From Pelodera strongyloides (lineage: Eukaryota; Nematoda; Chromadorea; Rhabditida; Rhabditidae), in NCBI GenBank assembly GCA_036852015.1, contig JAANDG010000370.1, positions 79,745 to 143,744 on the forward strand: DNA of 64,000 bases, read 5' to 3'. Below the pieces are notes generated by a model. It was not told where the DNA came from. It did no database searches and saw only the letters and a list, made by a program, of their open reading frames with translations. Positions 1-12,059 of the stretch are shown in pieces; positions within the stretch are counted from its first letter, which is position 1, and every line of letters starts with the position of its first letter. A program made the translations under genes and the position numbers.

Positions 1-696
1 TTCTATGGTTCTATCATCGCGTATCTTTGAGATGTTATTATTATTATATCTGGTTGTGCGAATCCTTACCGCTTATTTTATAAGTACAATTCTTATTTTA
101 GGTTAATGGTAAGGAGTAAATCTCACATTTATCTTTTTCTATTATTCGCCGTCTATTTGGATGTTTTAAGCGAAACAAAAATATGGAAAAGTTCTCAAAA
201 TCACCCACGTTATCACCCGAGGTTTGAATTTGCTTTGTTATTTGACTATGAGAAGTGAAAGTATAATTACGGTCAAAAACTTTTTGTTTTTGTTTTGTAA
301 ACAATAATAACACACAAAAAAATGCACAAAAGTCGCACAAAGCATCGTTCAGAAAGCTGTATAGTGTGTTATATGGTTTTGTGCAAATACGCCAGCTAGA
401 CAACGGCATTTCCTTATATTATATAGTTTCTTTCTGGGCATTTGGCACAGAATGGAAGATCACTGCATACGTGTCATATTGCTTTAAATCGCATGTTTTA
501 AATAAAATTCTTCAGACGTATCTACCGTGTCCATTATGCATCAACTCCAGTCGAAGGAGCCAAAGTCTTCCTTCGTTCACAAAGAAATACAAAACAAGTC
601 GTTCTTTCAGGCAAGATTATTATTTATAAATAAATAAAAGTGTCATTACAGCTTTCGAAATTGCTTCTCCTATGAACGAATTATTCTTAATTTCAG
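1..696. other. AT-rich region, no supported gene
   Basis: I see short open frames on both strands but none has codon content or flanking splice signals that persuade me. The last bases (about 680-696) form a T-rich tract ending in CAG directly before the first coding exon. They could be an ordinary acceptor or a spliced-leader trans-splice acceptor. Confidence 0.4.
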
Positions 697-3600
697 ATGG
701 TCCAAGTTCACTCTCCCGCTCGTCGGGCAGATTTTACCGCAAGATCAACGCCGTTCCCACACACGAAATATCCACCGCGGCAACTCTTAAAAATAGTTTG
801 TCGATCTTTTTTATACCAACATTATTTATTATTTATTATTTAATTTTTCATTTCACTCGTGTTAGATCGATATTCATTCACAGTATCGGTTAAAATTTAA
901 AATGCAGTATATATTTGTGCCTCAATAATATACCAATCCATACTAAATTTGCTCTGAAATACCGTATTTGGAGCCTTTTTTTCTAGATTCTATTCTGAAT
1001 GGACCATCGCACTATAGTGAAGAACGACATCACAAGGTATTGTATAGAGAGTTGTTTTCACTTCTTAATGTACTACATATACAATATCGCTACACGACAG
1101 TATTGTAATGTACACAGTTGGATTCACGCTACATAGGTTATGGACTATGGAACAAAAAACAACGTAAGCTGTCTGTCTCTTACTGAAACACTAGCATCAC
1201 ACTGACTACAACTACTATAAATCTATCAGAGTCACTTATAATAATATTCAAGGATAAGCTAACTTTGGATGAGAAAGCGATGGCCGATGCAAATCTACTT
1301 GCGAAAGGAATGGCCAGGACCACTATGAGAGTCAAGGTAGGGTTTTCTCCCTTTCTCTCTCTCTCTCTTTCTCTCTCTCGCTCTGCTCCCTCTCTCCCTC
1401 TTGATCTCTCTCTCCATTCTCTCTCTCTCTCTCTTTCTCTCTAACTTGATCTCTCGCTCTTCTCTATATCTCCATTCTCTTTATCTCCTTGTCTTTCGCT
1501 TCCAGTAGAAAAATAGTCAAGAACAAATAGATCACCGATAAACAATATTCCATGAAACATTTTGTTTATCACCACTTCATATATCAGATGTTCACTGATA
1601 TCGATGCAACAACCACTCCTCTTCCACAGACGTCGACTACTGTCAAGACCACGACAACCGTACGTTTTTTAAATCAAATTAGTTTTTCTTTGCCGGTTAT
1701 CTATATTTATTACGAGAAATCCTACAATCAACATAATTGTTTTCCTTACTTATTGTTAGCAGTATATAGTTGCACTGGTTTGTTTCACTTTCCTTCAAAA
1801 AACCAAGATTCGAAATAATGAATACCATACATCCACGATTTTTTCCTCCACTCATATCTTAAATGCTAGTTTATTTCTATTCCAAAGATTGATTATATTG
1901 TATTTATGAGTTCCCCTAATTTTGTTTGTTTAGATTGCTGTGCAACAACAAGTTTCTGCTGCTTCGATGCTCCTCAGAGAACAGTTTGTGCATCAGCCCG
2001 CTGCGCCCATCAATATGCCAGTTGAGGTTAAATTTCATGTCTTTCTTACAAAATATAATGAACATTTTGCTTGCACATTGTTTTAATTGTATGCATGTTG
2101 AATATTCCAGGGAAGAGGGATATATTAACACATAAAATGTATATGTAGAACACCACAAAACGTCATAGATTGTATTTTGAACCGATTATACACTATTTGA
2201 ACAACGAAGCAAAATAATGCAATTTAGGGCCCGCGGACGAATCAATACCTGCCTCAAGAGAATGTCCAGCAACAGCAAATGCAGCAACGGCAGCAATTAA
2301 ATGCTTCTCCGCAGCAAGGACAAATTCACTTTAATTCACAATTTGCCGCACAAATCGGAAATGCAATGAATGCATTTGGACAGCAGCAGAACGCACAACA
2401 ACATCAGCTGCAGCAATTTCAACAGAGAAATGCCCAGGGTTCGCATATAACTCAACCGATTATTATTTTATTAGTGCACGCTGGAAATTTCTATTTTATG
2501 TTTTATTAAATTAGCACATCTACAGTACAAAAATGGTTAATTTTTTTATATTATTTATTTTTAAATCCAAATTTATTCAAATTCAGCTTATCTTGCCCTA
2601 GAGTTCACTACTCAAGTCGAAGACATCCGTACTTTGGGTTTCTCAGCTTTACTTGTAACATGTTCCCTTATTTATTTACTAGGTTTTCCCCAAGGCTTTC
2701 CACCACAGCAATTTCAACAACCAAATGGATTCAATCCGCAGCAACAATTTCAACAAGGTGTGCTACAATCTAGTTTCTTTTGTGGACTCAAGTTTATAGT
2801 TGAAGGGGTAGGGGTTTGGTCAGGACTAGGTATATGCTCGTAAACTGATTTCCTACATTAGACTGACTGATAGCAAGAGCTCCTTATATAAATCTTATGT
2901 TTTTCATTTCAGGCCTTCCCCCACAAACCCAGCAGGCCTTGTTCCCGCAGGCTCCCCCGCAACCCCCTCAGAACCAAGGGTTTCCACCACAAGGCCTGGC
3001 TGGTCCCCAGGGAGGACTGGGACTCCAACAAGGCATTCCCAATGCGCAGCAGGAACGATTTCCCGCTGGGAATCAAAATCTGGCTCCTCCTCAGCTTTTG
3101 GGCAGTCAACAACAGATCAATTTGAATCAGAATACTGGGAATCCAGATCAGGTCTGATTTTTGTTTTAAAAGCATAATTGATTAGTGTTCTAAACATGCT
3201 ATTGATATTTTTGATATATATACACACACAAACACTCACATACAACAACCACAGCAAAATCAACAGCGTCAGCAAGTTGGTGGTATGTGTGTTTGTGTGC
3301 ATGTGAGTGAGTGAGATTGTATGTTATTGGGGGCGAGCAGTCTTACTAAAACAACACAACAATACCAATAAATTGTTCGTGTTTTGTCAAACGATAATTT
3401 CTAAAGCGCGACGCTTCGCAAGAAAAATTGCCCGACCCATTCAATTCAATTATCCCTAACTTATTGTCCTCGTGTGTTTAGTCAGCTCTGGGAGGTGGAC
3501 TCCCGCTCGGAGGTCTGCCACCTCAATTCCCACAACTACCACAGCAACCGCCGCAGGTTTTCTTTACAGATGTATACACTTATTTAAAACAAGAAGGAAA

Positions 3601-5313
3601 TTTTACTACCCTAACACTGTCTCACACTAATTGTAAGCAGATTTTCCAGGTCGCACAACTTGCCCTCGGACAATTACCGAACGAGCACTTTGGAAATGCA
3701 ACACCACAGGTGAGTAAAAAGGTCTACTTGCCCAAATATTTGTTTTCACTATTCTCCATTTTCTGTCGACTATTGTTCAACCTTCAAACTATGAATTTGT
3801 CCTTCAGACGCCATATTCACCACTCCGATTCCCTCGGGGAAATATTCCCTAGGGACCGAAAATATCATTCTATGTAAAGTGAGACACGCAGAGAAAAAGA
3901 CGGGGAATTCCCCATGGGGAATTGAGTGGTGAATATGACCTCAGGACTATGGTAGACCATTATTGGTAGAATTCGGCTTTATTGTTTTTCTTTTCAGTTG
4001 ATGGGCGCCACAACTCTTCTCGGAACTGAGGGCGGACAGAGTGGTGGATCTTCCACTGGAATAGGTGGAATAGGTCCGTCTGGTGGACAACTGGGAGGAA
4101 CGGCCCTAGGGACGACACCCGCCCTCAACCTGCAAGGATTCCAACAAGGGTTCCATAACCAGCAGCAGCAGCAGCAGCCGCAACACCAACAACCACAGCA
4201 AAATCAACAGAATCGGCGGCAACAACTATCACAACGGCAGCAAACTCAGCAGCAAATAGCGCAGCAACTCCAACAACAACAATTGTTACAGCAACAAATA
4301 CCGCAGCAAAATCCACTCCAATCGCAGCAACAACAAATATCACAACAGCAGCAACAATTACTGCAACAGCAGCAGCAGCAACTACCACAACAACCACTTC
4401 CAGGTAAGAACACAAGAATCGCTGTCTAACAGTTTTGTTCTAGTCCTCTGCTAGTGGGGGGGGGGATGTAAGTAACGTGTCTTTCATGAATGATAACCTG
4501 TGTCTTCCCAAATTAAGAAAATCAGCAAATTCACCCAACCCAGAGTGGTTTTTCCAGTTCCGACAGTCCCTCCGGCAGACATGGCCGAAGTTCTGGACCT
4601 GGCTCCGCTCAGTTCACAGTCGGCCAATTCCTCTTTAGAAGTACTCGGCTGTGGATGGGATATCATTAGCAATTCATGCAAGGACGTATTCAATATCAAG
4701 TGAGTATCTTGTTAATTCGATCGAAAATAGTGCATATTTATTTGGCCAGTCCATTGTAATTGAAGAACCAAGATTGTTGATGGAAATCTCATTTATACAA
4801 TAGCAAACATTTGGTTGGTGAGAGATTGCTGCGCAGTAGGGTGGAAAAATTATATTAATATTTCCGAAACAGATTCACTGATTGACTGATTCTGGGCATG
4901 CAGGTATCGTCAAACATTTTTCACGTCGCGCATGTATTTCCTAACCATCCGCTTGTACACCACAGTTCAAGTTATGTACAATATGGTTTCCAAGTATGCT
5001 GAAAATTTACCGTATATTTTTTGTTCATATCATATATGCAAGTTTTGTGTAGAAATACGGTAGTATTGACAGATATTACACCGAATTTTTGGGATAATTG
5101 CAAACCCCATAAATGAGCAAGCAGTGTAAACATAATTTTAAATTCGTCATTATTTTCAGTTGGTGTTCTCACTGCCACGATTTTGGCAACGTTTTCCTGC
5201 ACGATTGTAAATGTGTAAATCCTAATTTTGGTGCGATTCCGCGTGCTGTTCTCAAGCAATTGGCCGAGGTTCGAGAGGGTGGAAATAAGACTAGACCACC
5301 CACTTTTATTTAA
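697..5313 (+). CDS. Gln/Pro-rich protein with Cys-rich C-terminus (12 exons)
   Basis: No family was recognised; by composition it resembles the loosely defined nematode prion-like Q/N-rich (pqn) proteins. Exons read as 697-795, 1253-1336, 1588-1659, 1934-2026, 2228-2438, 2683-2757, 2913-3151, 3482-3556, 3650-3709, 3998-4403, 4558-4699 and 5160-5313. All phases join and the total is 1710 nt, giving 569 residues plus stop. The start is the ATG immediately after an acceptor-like CAG, so SL trans-splicing is possible; an unseen upstream exon is the alternative. The N-terminal ~115 residues are mixed sequence. Exons 5-7 are rich in Q, P, F and G, exon 9 is short and mixed, and exon 10 encodes a Gly/Ser segment followed by a long near-pure Gln tract. 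The last ~75 residues differ: six cysteines with CGWDIISNSC, WCSHC and DCKC, then a basic tail. A possible microexon at 3255-3275 (QNQQRQQ) would keep frame but has a weak donor, so it is left out. Confidence 0.8.
1341..1490 (+). repeat. CT-rich microsatellite in intron 2
   Basis: This is an imperfect (CT)n pyrimidine tract directly downstream of the exon 2 donor. It is one-sided (pyrimidines on the + strand) and lies wholly within the intron. Confidence 0.8.
3809..3945. repeat. Short foldback element in intron 9
   Basis: The two ends are inverted copies: CATATTCACCACTC at the left matches GAGTGGTGAATATG at the right. The interior has further palindromic GGGGAATTCCCC-like sequence. It looks like a non-autonomous inverted-repeat element within the intron between exons 9 and 10 of the Gln-rich gene. 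Confidence 0.6.
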
Positions 5314-5338
5314 TATTGAAATACTCTTAATTATATAA

Positions 5339-5386
5339 GCCTAAGCCTAAGCCTAAGCCTAAGCCTAAGCCTAAGCCTAAGCCTAA
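5339..5386 (+). repeat. Interstitial telomere-like repeat (GCCTAA)8
   Basis: Eight uninterrupted GCCTAA units are present, equivalent to the nematode telomere repeat TTAGGC on the - strand. The run starts 25 bp past the stop codon of the Gln-rich gene, within its probable 3' UTR or just beyond. Sequence continues on both sides, so this is internal rather than a chromosome end. Confidence 0.9.
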
Positions 5387-6618
5387 GTATACATGAGCCT
5401 TCTTGCATCCAACACATTGTTTGTTGTCACTATAGCACTCGAACATTCGTTTTTATCTTAGCCTATTTACTTCGCCGTATACAAGTGTTTTTAGTTGTGC
5501 AGTTAACTTATTTCGCTTTATCATAATTTTCCGCAAATGTGATGGGATATACGGATCGTAAGTCTTTCATTATTTATTTTGTCCGGAGCACGACAAACAA
5601 CCGATTCAATCGTAGATTTGTTTGTGCTCTACAGTTTCCATGATCTCGGTCTTTTGATACTAAAATATATCGTCTTAATTTAATGAAATTTCATTTATTC
5701 ATTTTCATTCGGAATGAGAGTTTGTGGTTTATTAATAAACATTGAACAAAGTATGTAGTATCAAATGATATATTATCACTTTTCATCAAGTTGTTGGTTG
5801 TAGTTAACAAATTACAACTATCATCATAGGAAATGGGTGATCCCATTTCGTGACGGTTCACTGGTTTTTTTTCGTGGGTCAATCCATTTGATGACCACTT
5901 GGTAACCTTCGGAACCACCAAGTTTCATCGAAAACCGTCATCAACCGGTCAACAAATGGTCACGAACCAGTCATGAAACAGTCACCAGATGTTTTTTTCG
6001 GCAATAATTTCGTTTTCCTGTGCTAGATCACAACATAATAGCAATGTTTTGGATGGTACTTTCGCGGAGAATTCGCGCGAAAGTGTAACATAAATACTCT
6101 ATAAGTATGTATGCGTATTAAGATTGGGTTGTATTTCTGAGTCTTCATGTAGACAGAAAGATACCGTATCCTTTCAGGCAATTCCGGATTCCGGCATGAT
6201 CATAGCTGCTTCGAAAAATCAAGTCCTTGCAGCAGTCACGGCGTACCAAGTAATATGGCGTTTCGAACAGTTCACCGCAGCAAGATTAACCTATATCCTT
6301 TTTCAACAAACTTAAAGTGAATTTTCGTTGGGAAGAGGTACATTCGTATAAATATTTTCACTTTATTTCAGTATTTCTTTCTCAACGAACACATTAAATC
6401 ACATGTTAAGTTCAAAATATTGCGAAGGAAAGAATACGACTTGCTTAAGTATTTATTCAGGAGCAAACCAGAAATAACACATAATAACACACATGCAAAG
6501 AATATTCATGAAAGACTGAATATTTCACAAGAAAACAATAGTTAACGGTAAGCTATGATAATTCACAGAGTGGATGATTATTCACAAGGACAAGAAGTAC
6601 ATATTTTTTAGATTTAAC

Positions 6619-6983
6619 GCCCCTGGACACGCCAACTGACTACTGTAAGATGTTAATTATCTACTAAGGTAGGCAGAGAGTCCTTAGGGGTCCTATCACT
6701 AAATAACTTACCTCCAGGGCACAGTATGCCCGGCACCATACACACCCTCGCCCTGATGCATCCCACCAGTGCTGAGCACCAGACTCTGGTCCTCCCATCG
6801 CCGGTGCCAACTCGGTCCAGAACCGAGCCAGCACCGATCTTTCCTCCTGGGGAACGGTTCCCCCCTCCGACCTGTGGGTCCCCGAGGGAGGGCACCTCCC
6901 AGGGGAGATCCCGACCTCGGGGCAACTCCCCCGAGGTCTCGTGTTCACTAACCACCTGACCACAAAAAGTACCACCGTTACCA
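6619..6983 (+). repeat. Dispersed GC-rich repeat, copy A
   Basis: About 350 bp, much richer in G and C than its surroundings and clearly homologous in the same orientation to 42901-43240. Shared landmarks run from an ACTGTA(A/G)GATGT stretch at the left, through ATCGCCGGTGCC and GAGATCCCGACCTCGGGGCA, to CACAAAAAGTACCAC and GTTACCA at the right. It contains several short palindromes such as GGTCCAGAACC and CCTCGGGGCAACTCCCCCGA. The overlapping open frames seem to be a by-product of its composition. It is probably a structured non-autonomous mobile element, family unknown. Confidence 0.7.
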
Positions 6984-7724
6984 GAAACTTACCTGAGAAC
7001 TCACATTTCCTCCGATCGCTTCATTGAGTGCCCCCACAAAGCTTCAAGTTGTTGGGTTGGATTGGCCCATTTCGAATTTCGAATAATCACTTTATTTGCC
7101 CATTTGACTGAAATGTATAGTTGATGAATATGTGAAGCACAAACTTCTTCTTTTTCAACCAGCGGATTTAAATAGGGGTAATTTCAAAGGTATCCTTTCA
7201 ATATTATCAAACAGAGTGATTTAATAAAAATAAAAATAAAAATAAATGAATTAATGTAGAAAGATAAGACGTAAGACGTAAAAGAAAACACTTGTTGTGC
7301 ATGTGCATAAACCAAAACGCGCGAAAAAAGACGCATTAACACATGTGCATGTCACTTATTTTAATTTTCGCATGCTAATTTGGAAGCGTGCGACTCGAGA
7401 CGTTAGACAAAAATAAGGACTGTGGCCGAGAAGTGCATTTCATTATCCATACTTGTTAATCAATAACCAAATGGAATAAAAAAATGTGTTTATGACACAT
7501 ATTGTGATCCTGTACAATAGAATGGTTCATTTAGATTACAAGACTTGGCTTTTCTCTAGCTGTAATGAAGGGGGTTTTAATGTTATCTTTTATTTAACTG
7601 ATTAAATGTATATTTTATAAAGTGATTAATTTTACGCAAATAAATATAGCATAAGAATCTAAAATTCTCGATATACACAGTTAATTCCAGTGTTATTGCC
7701 CCACTCAGTAAATTGCAAAAAAAA

Positions 7725-7805
7725 CACACTAGAACTAGAGTATTCGAACTTCAGTGGTCCTGGCGGAAGAATTCCACACTATCCACTACGCCAAGGTGTC
7801 ACTTC
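7725..7805 (-). pseudogene. tRNA-like sequence (degenerate)
   Basis: Read on the - strand, the segment contains TGGCGTAGTGG, matching the internal A-box consensus TRGCNNAGYGG. About 35 bases later comes GTTCGAATACT, close to the B-box GGTTCGANTCC. I cannot fold convincing acceptor or T stems, so it is more likely a tRNA relic or the head of a tRNA-derived SINE than a working tRNA. Confidence 0.45.
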
Positions 7806-8792
7806 CACATGCGGCCAACAAATGCACAAAACAACTTTGAAAGTTTATGTGCCTGTAACCATCTTCAATGTTAGGGATAGTACTTCTCGGGACGACGATG
7901 ACATATTTCAATAAAATAAAATAGTATTTAAGGATCAAATGAAATATAGAAAGGAAAAGGTGAACATTTTACTCAATTGCTAGATCATACTAGAATGTTC
8001 AATTGCTAGAAATGCTAGAATTGTTTTTACTAAAGTGCTAAACAGGATAGTGGTATTCGTACTATTTTCATAAATCTTTGTTAATTTTGAAAATTTGAAA
8101 CATCCGTTCTCCTAGCCTGAAACGTATTCAGCAACTACTTTGGACATAAAACAATGAAGATTCCGATGCGCATTTCGTATGCTAATGAGAGATATGCAAA
8201 ATAAATTATGATAATTTAATATTGCAAAAAAATACATTTTATTAATTTGTCTTTTAATATCGATTACTTCTTTCTAAAGCCAAATGACTTGTGTTCTTTC
8301 TTTCTCATTTACATATACCGTTATATGAAGTTAATGAAAATATGCTTTCAGGGAAACTTCTACTTGGGAATTATATATATATAGCGAACTACTGAGATCC
8401 AAAATTGTCAAGTAAGTAATATTTTTGATTATTATTTTTAAGATATTGGTTATAATTGTACCCCTTCATTCTTCTGCTACGCTCTCAGAAGTAAGATCTC
8501 TGCAAATTTGAAGTAAGATCTCGAGAATGTCCGGCATTACTGGTTCGCACTTCTATTTATTCGTTCTTGAAAGTATATACTATTTTCATTCAAGCATATT
8601 CAAATCCTACACTGTCGTCGATTTATACTTGTTGGTTATTCACAGTATCGCATGTTTCTGTCTTTCTCTTTCTTAGCTTTCAGTCGGAGTCTTTTCTTAG
8701 CTTTCAGTGTGAGGGCTAAGCAGAGCACCTATGTATCTGATTCAAAAAGCCCAATTTTTCACTTGCAATCTAAATTCATCTACATGGCTGAC

Positions 8793-9035
8793 CTTTCGCT
8801 GGCGTGCGGTCATTTAAGTCAAAAAGCACGCGTGCAGTCCTCCATGCGGCACGCGTGCTTTTTTCGGTAGCGGACGGTCCACTGGGGAAACTCCGCGGCT
8901 GCGCGGCGGTACTATGGCGCAAAAATGTTGCGCGGCGGTCATATGGCGGTATCGCGGCGCAAATAGTCAGGATCCCGAAAACGGATCCGCGGCTGGTGCG
9001 CCCCAGGTGCGCCGTGGGTGCGCCAGATGTCAGTT
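8793..9035. repeat. GC-rich repeat with inverted partner at 13.9 kb
   Basis: The left part (about 8797-8870) contains CTGGCGTGCGGTCATTTAAG and two GCACGCGTGC palindromes. The reverse complement of this arrangement recurs at about 14001-14055. The right part has repeated GCGCGGCGGT and GCGCCGTGGGTGCGCC motifs of the kind seen in other GC-rich islets in the window. No coding potential is supported. Confidence 0.6.
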
Positions 9036-9527
9036 ATTAAAATGCACAGAAAGTACCGTACGCTAATGTCAACACTACACCCAACACCACACCCAACACC
9101 GTAATTAAACACAAAGTTTGCGAAAAGTTTTCGTCATTTTTTTTTTAACTTTTTTTTTCTGAAAAAAATATTTGTTATTGAATTATCGTTGTGTTGTTCC
9201 ATTACTCGTCATCTGACAGTTAGTGCATCGTTTGCTTTAGCACATTGAATGGATAAATCTCTAAAACAATACGTTTATATTCCTAGCATGCTAAGAAAAT
9301 ATGTATTGTTAGGATTTGTGCTGTGCTTTTTTAGAAAATTTTTTTATAAGTACCGTTCAATGAAGTACATAACACGGTTTGTTGCTATGTGTACTTGTTA
9401 TCAAAATATGTTGTACTTTGAACGTCATAATGATGTTTGTTGTGTTTCCTTTCTTTTCAGATTTTCAAGTTGCGATATTTGCGCTTGACGTGTGCGTGAT
9501 TGTCTTTTTTTACGTTTACGAGTCCAG

Positions 9528-9922
9528 TTCAAGGCTAGCCGTTTGTCGACTACATTAAAACGAGGGATGAAGTATTGGACGTGAGTTCTTCTTTTCTGTT
9601 ATCACATGCATTTGGCTTGTGTTAGCAATTTTTCATATTTTCATTCCTCTTATTCTTAGGCGAGAAAGCAATGAATCGCAGAGAATAAGAGGCGCGATTC
9701 GATCAATCCAGTGCCACCGTGTTTGCTGGATTTTTAGAAATGCCACGACCACCCGGTATGTTTTTTTAAATGTGATGTATTTACATGATTGGTCGAGATG
9801 CGAACTTGCGTTTACTTTGGAATAATGTAAATTCAACGTGTATTGTTTTCTTTAAAGTCCCTAACAGGGTCCGGCTTCTTTCCCCTTCCTATGTTGCGCT
9901 ATTACCGAATTTGTGTACTGAT
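9528..9922 (+). CDS. Exon cluster of an unidentified small gene (partial)
   Basis: Three exon-like segments join in phase: 9528-9580 (with an ATG at 9567), 9660-9755 and 9868-9922, each with reasonable CAG/TAG acceptors and GTGAGT or GTATGT donors. Reading from the ATG gives about 55 basic, Arg/Thr-rich residues including SQRIRGAIRSIQCHRVCWIF. The next clear acceptor, at about 10001, would stop after two codons, so the 3' end is unresolved. No domain is recognised. It could instead be noncoding transcript or chance. Confidence 0.35.
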
Positions 9923-10596
9923 GTATGTGCAGAACACTGGTCTATAATTTCGTATCCATTGCATATATGAGCGTGACAAGTAGATCTTGTTGGTAACTTC
10001 AGGTGTGGTGAATGGTGAATTGCGTTCTACGCTATTCCGGACGGAGATTGGAGGATCATATTTAAAAATAATGGGTTAGCGTGAATGAACCTGCCCCTTT
10101 AAATGTTCGATACTCTTATGTTACTCGAAGAAAAGAAGTAGACATTTGAGAGTAGCAGTGGTACTCATGCACTTTGTTGTTGTTCTATAGAGGATAAAAT
10201 AAGTTTTTTACAGTTTGCACACGCGCTGAACGACTGTGTTGAGGTGTAGACATCTGGGTGGACCGTGCCTACTCTTGAAAGCATAGACGTCGAAGATTGC
10301 CAGTGTATTTTAAGAGGTTCGTTGTTGCTAATTTTGTAGCTTTTTGCAGTTGTTGCGTATTTTTAGAATACGCATAAATCATGAATACTGCTTTCAGATT
10401 TTGACACGCGATGCTCTCGTTCCCGTTGTCTTGTCTCGCTACTCCGGATCGGATGTTTGTTGCTTCTGAACTGGGTCGCTTATGTGTATGTTACTTTTCT
10501 TATTGGTCATATCTCTTCCTAATTTAAATTTGTAGGCGGATTGATGTTGTTTTCAATTTGTGTTTCGTTTCGCGACTATTATTTTTCGCTTTTCAG

Positions 10597-10890
10597 GTTA
10601 CTGTTTGACACGCTCACTGTGTCTTCCGAGGATCACTCGCGCTATAATTTGCAGTTCAAGAATAGCTCCATTTACCCTACAATACCTGTGAGTTTCTTCT
10701 CTTATTTTTCTTATTTAAACCATTATGATTTCAAGCTTACTTTGTGCTTGTGCTCCTCCTATGGTATGTTCAATAATACTAATTCACCGTTTCATTTTCC
10801 ATTCAAGTTTGTTAAGTTTTTCAGGTGAATCCTACATGCACTACACAGTCGGTGGGGCAATCTTCTTCATTTCCAACGGGCACCTTTTGA
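10597..10890 (+). CDS. Two-exon 3' end of an unidentified gene
   Basis: Exon 10597-10687 follows a TTTTCAG acceptor, reads LLFDTLTVSSEDHSRYNLQF and continues to a GTGAGT donor. Exon 10825-10890 joins in phase 0 and reads VNPTCTTQSVGQSSSFPTGTF before a TGA. In another frame the last exon stays open to 10931 (GESYMHYTVGGAIFFISNGH onward), but that frame does not match the phase of the preceding exon. The upstream exon could not be fixed. The S/T-rich product matches nothing I know. A link with the 9.5-kb cluster is possible but not shown. Confidence 0.45.
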
Positions 10891-10996
10891 ACGAGGAAAT
10901 CTCAATTGGAACCATCACCACCCGATCTTAAACATTCGGTTGGTATTATACATTTGTGTGTTTTATATTTGCAGTTTACTCATTATGTGCTACCTG

Positions 10997-11151
10997 TTAA
11001 AGCGAATACCGGCCGGTTTTTGAATCTAGTGCACCATCATTCTTATGCAGCTTATGTAAAGGAGCATAGATTAGAATAAAAATTGAGCTAAATGAATAAT
11101 AATCCAGTTGCCCACGCTGCATTTCAAAAACCGGCCTGTTTTTGAATCTAG
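10997..11151. repeat. CCGGCCGG foldback element, degenerate copy
   Basis: The left end reads TTAAAGCGAATACCGGCCGG followed by TTTTTGAATCTAG. An inverted CAAAAACCGGCC lies about 115 bp downstream. It belongs to the same family as the element at 16106-16287, which has better-preserved ends. Confidence 0.6.
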
Positions 11152-11213
11152 TATTTTACATGTATTTTTATTTAATTACATTTATTGTTGGTTTCGTTTC
11201 TTCACTTTAATAT

Positions 11214-11527
11214 AGTATTTAACTGCTGTTTCGGAAACGCGAAACACCTCAAACAATCATTCAGGGCGTCTTTCACTTTCCATCTAGAAACTCATTGAGA
11301 AACTGGCTACACAGATTGAAGATCAGAGACAAATTTGAATTAGTACACGTAATAGTTGTTATTACCATACGTGCATGCGAAGATCTGTACTAATTCAAAT
11401 TGTCCCTGATCTTCAATTTTTGTAGCGAGTTTCAAATTGTGCTTATGTATGGAAAGTGGAAGCCGCACTGAATGATTTTTGGGCCAGATTCGCTCTGTTT
11501 CGGTCTCGCGAAACAGCAGTTAAATAC
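11214..11527. repeat. ~310-bp foldback element
   Basis: The ends GTATTTAACTGCTGTTTCGG and its inverted partner (CGAAACAGCAGTTAAATAC) flank arms that stay recognisably inverted for over 100 bp. The arms include ATTGAAGATCAG and GTACTAATTCAAATT, and meet near 11365. It has no coding capacity, as expected of a MITE-like element. Confidence 0.75.
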
Positions 11528-12059
11528 TCTATTACGTTTGCATTTCTGTAGGCAACTTCTAGATTTAAAGTGTTGCAACATTCGGCTTTGAAACGTATTT
11601 TGGATGACTCGGTTTCGGTTTCCAATATATGCTCTAGAATACTAGAATTGGATATAATACTTTCCCTCACCTATTTTTGTAGATTCTAGAATATTATATC
11701 TTCTTAGTAGGAGCATTTAAATACTGGACATTTGAAATAATCAAATAAAGTCCCGCCCCGTTAGTCGTTAGTTTTCTATTAATAGTCCTTTTGTCGTTTT
11801 CTATTTGTTGATCGCTGACAACTGATTTGTATTTTCAATGTATGCATTATTTAATTACCTTACAACCATAATTTAATTAGCATAACGATTTTTATTTATT
11901 GATTTTTGCCGCTGAATTTAATTCATAGAGTTTTTTCCAGTGTTGTTTATGCTATTGTGCTTAAATAAATATGTTTGTTGTTCTTGAAGTTTTGTTCTGG
12001 TTATGTACTGTACAGTAGTCGGATTGGTAAGGTGGTAGTACGGGGTACGGTATGCTCGA

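Larger units (their letters stand above)
5387..9527. other. Gene-poor region with scattered repeats
   Basis: Mostly AT-rich sequence without convincing genes. One exon-like segment at 6178-6249 has a good TTTCAG acceptor, 24 open codons and a GTAAT donor, but no partner exon was found. The stretch 5840-5995 contains imperfect inverted copies built on GGTCA/TGACC and ACCAGTNA motifs, possibly a decayed inverted-repeat element. The GC-rich and tRNA-like segments are listed separately. Confidence 0.5.

Noticed and set aside
4125..4415. Antisense Val/Ala-rich frame opposite the Gln exon
   Set aside because: It is the mirror of the CAG/CAA repeats and has no independent support.
4518..4669. Alternative terminal exon of the Gln-rich gene in a Ser/Gly frame
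   Set aside because: It is open and phase-compatible through the weak ATTAAG acceptor. However, the strong TTTTTCCAG acceptor at 4557 gives a frame that continues in phase to a clear last exon at 5160-5313.
6653..6975. 100-codon frames on both strands in the dispersed GC-rich repeat
   Set aside because: Frames are not conserved in the 42.9-kb copy, whose substitutions ignore codon position.
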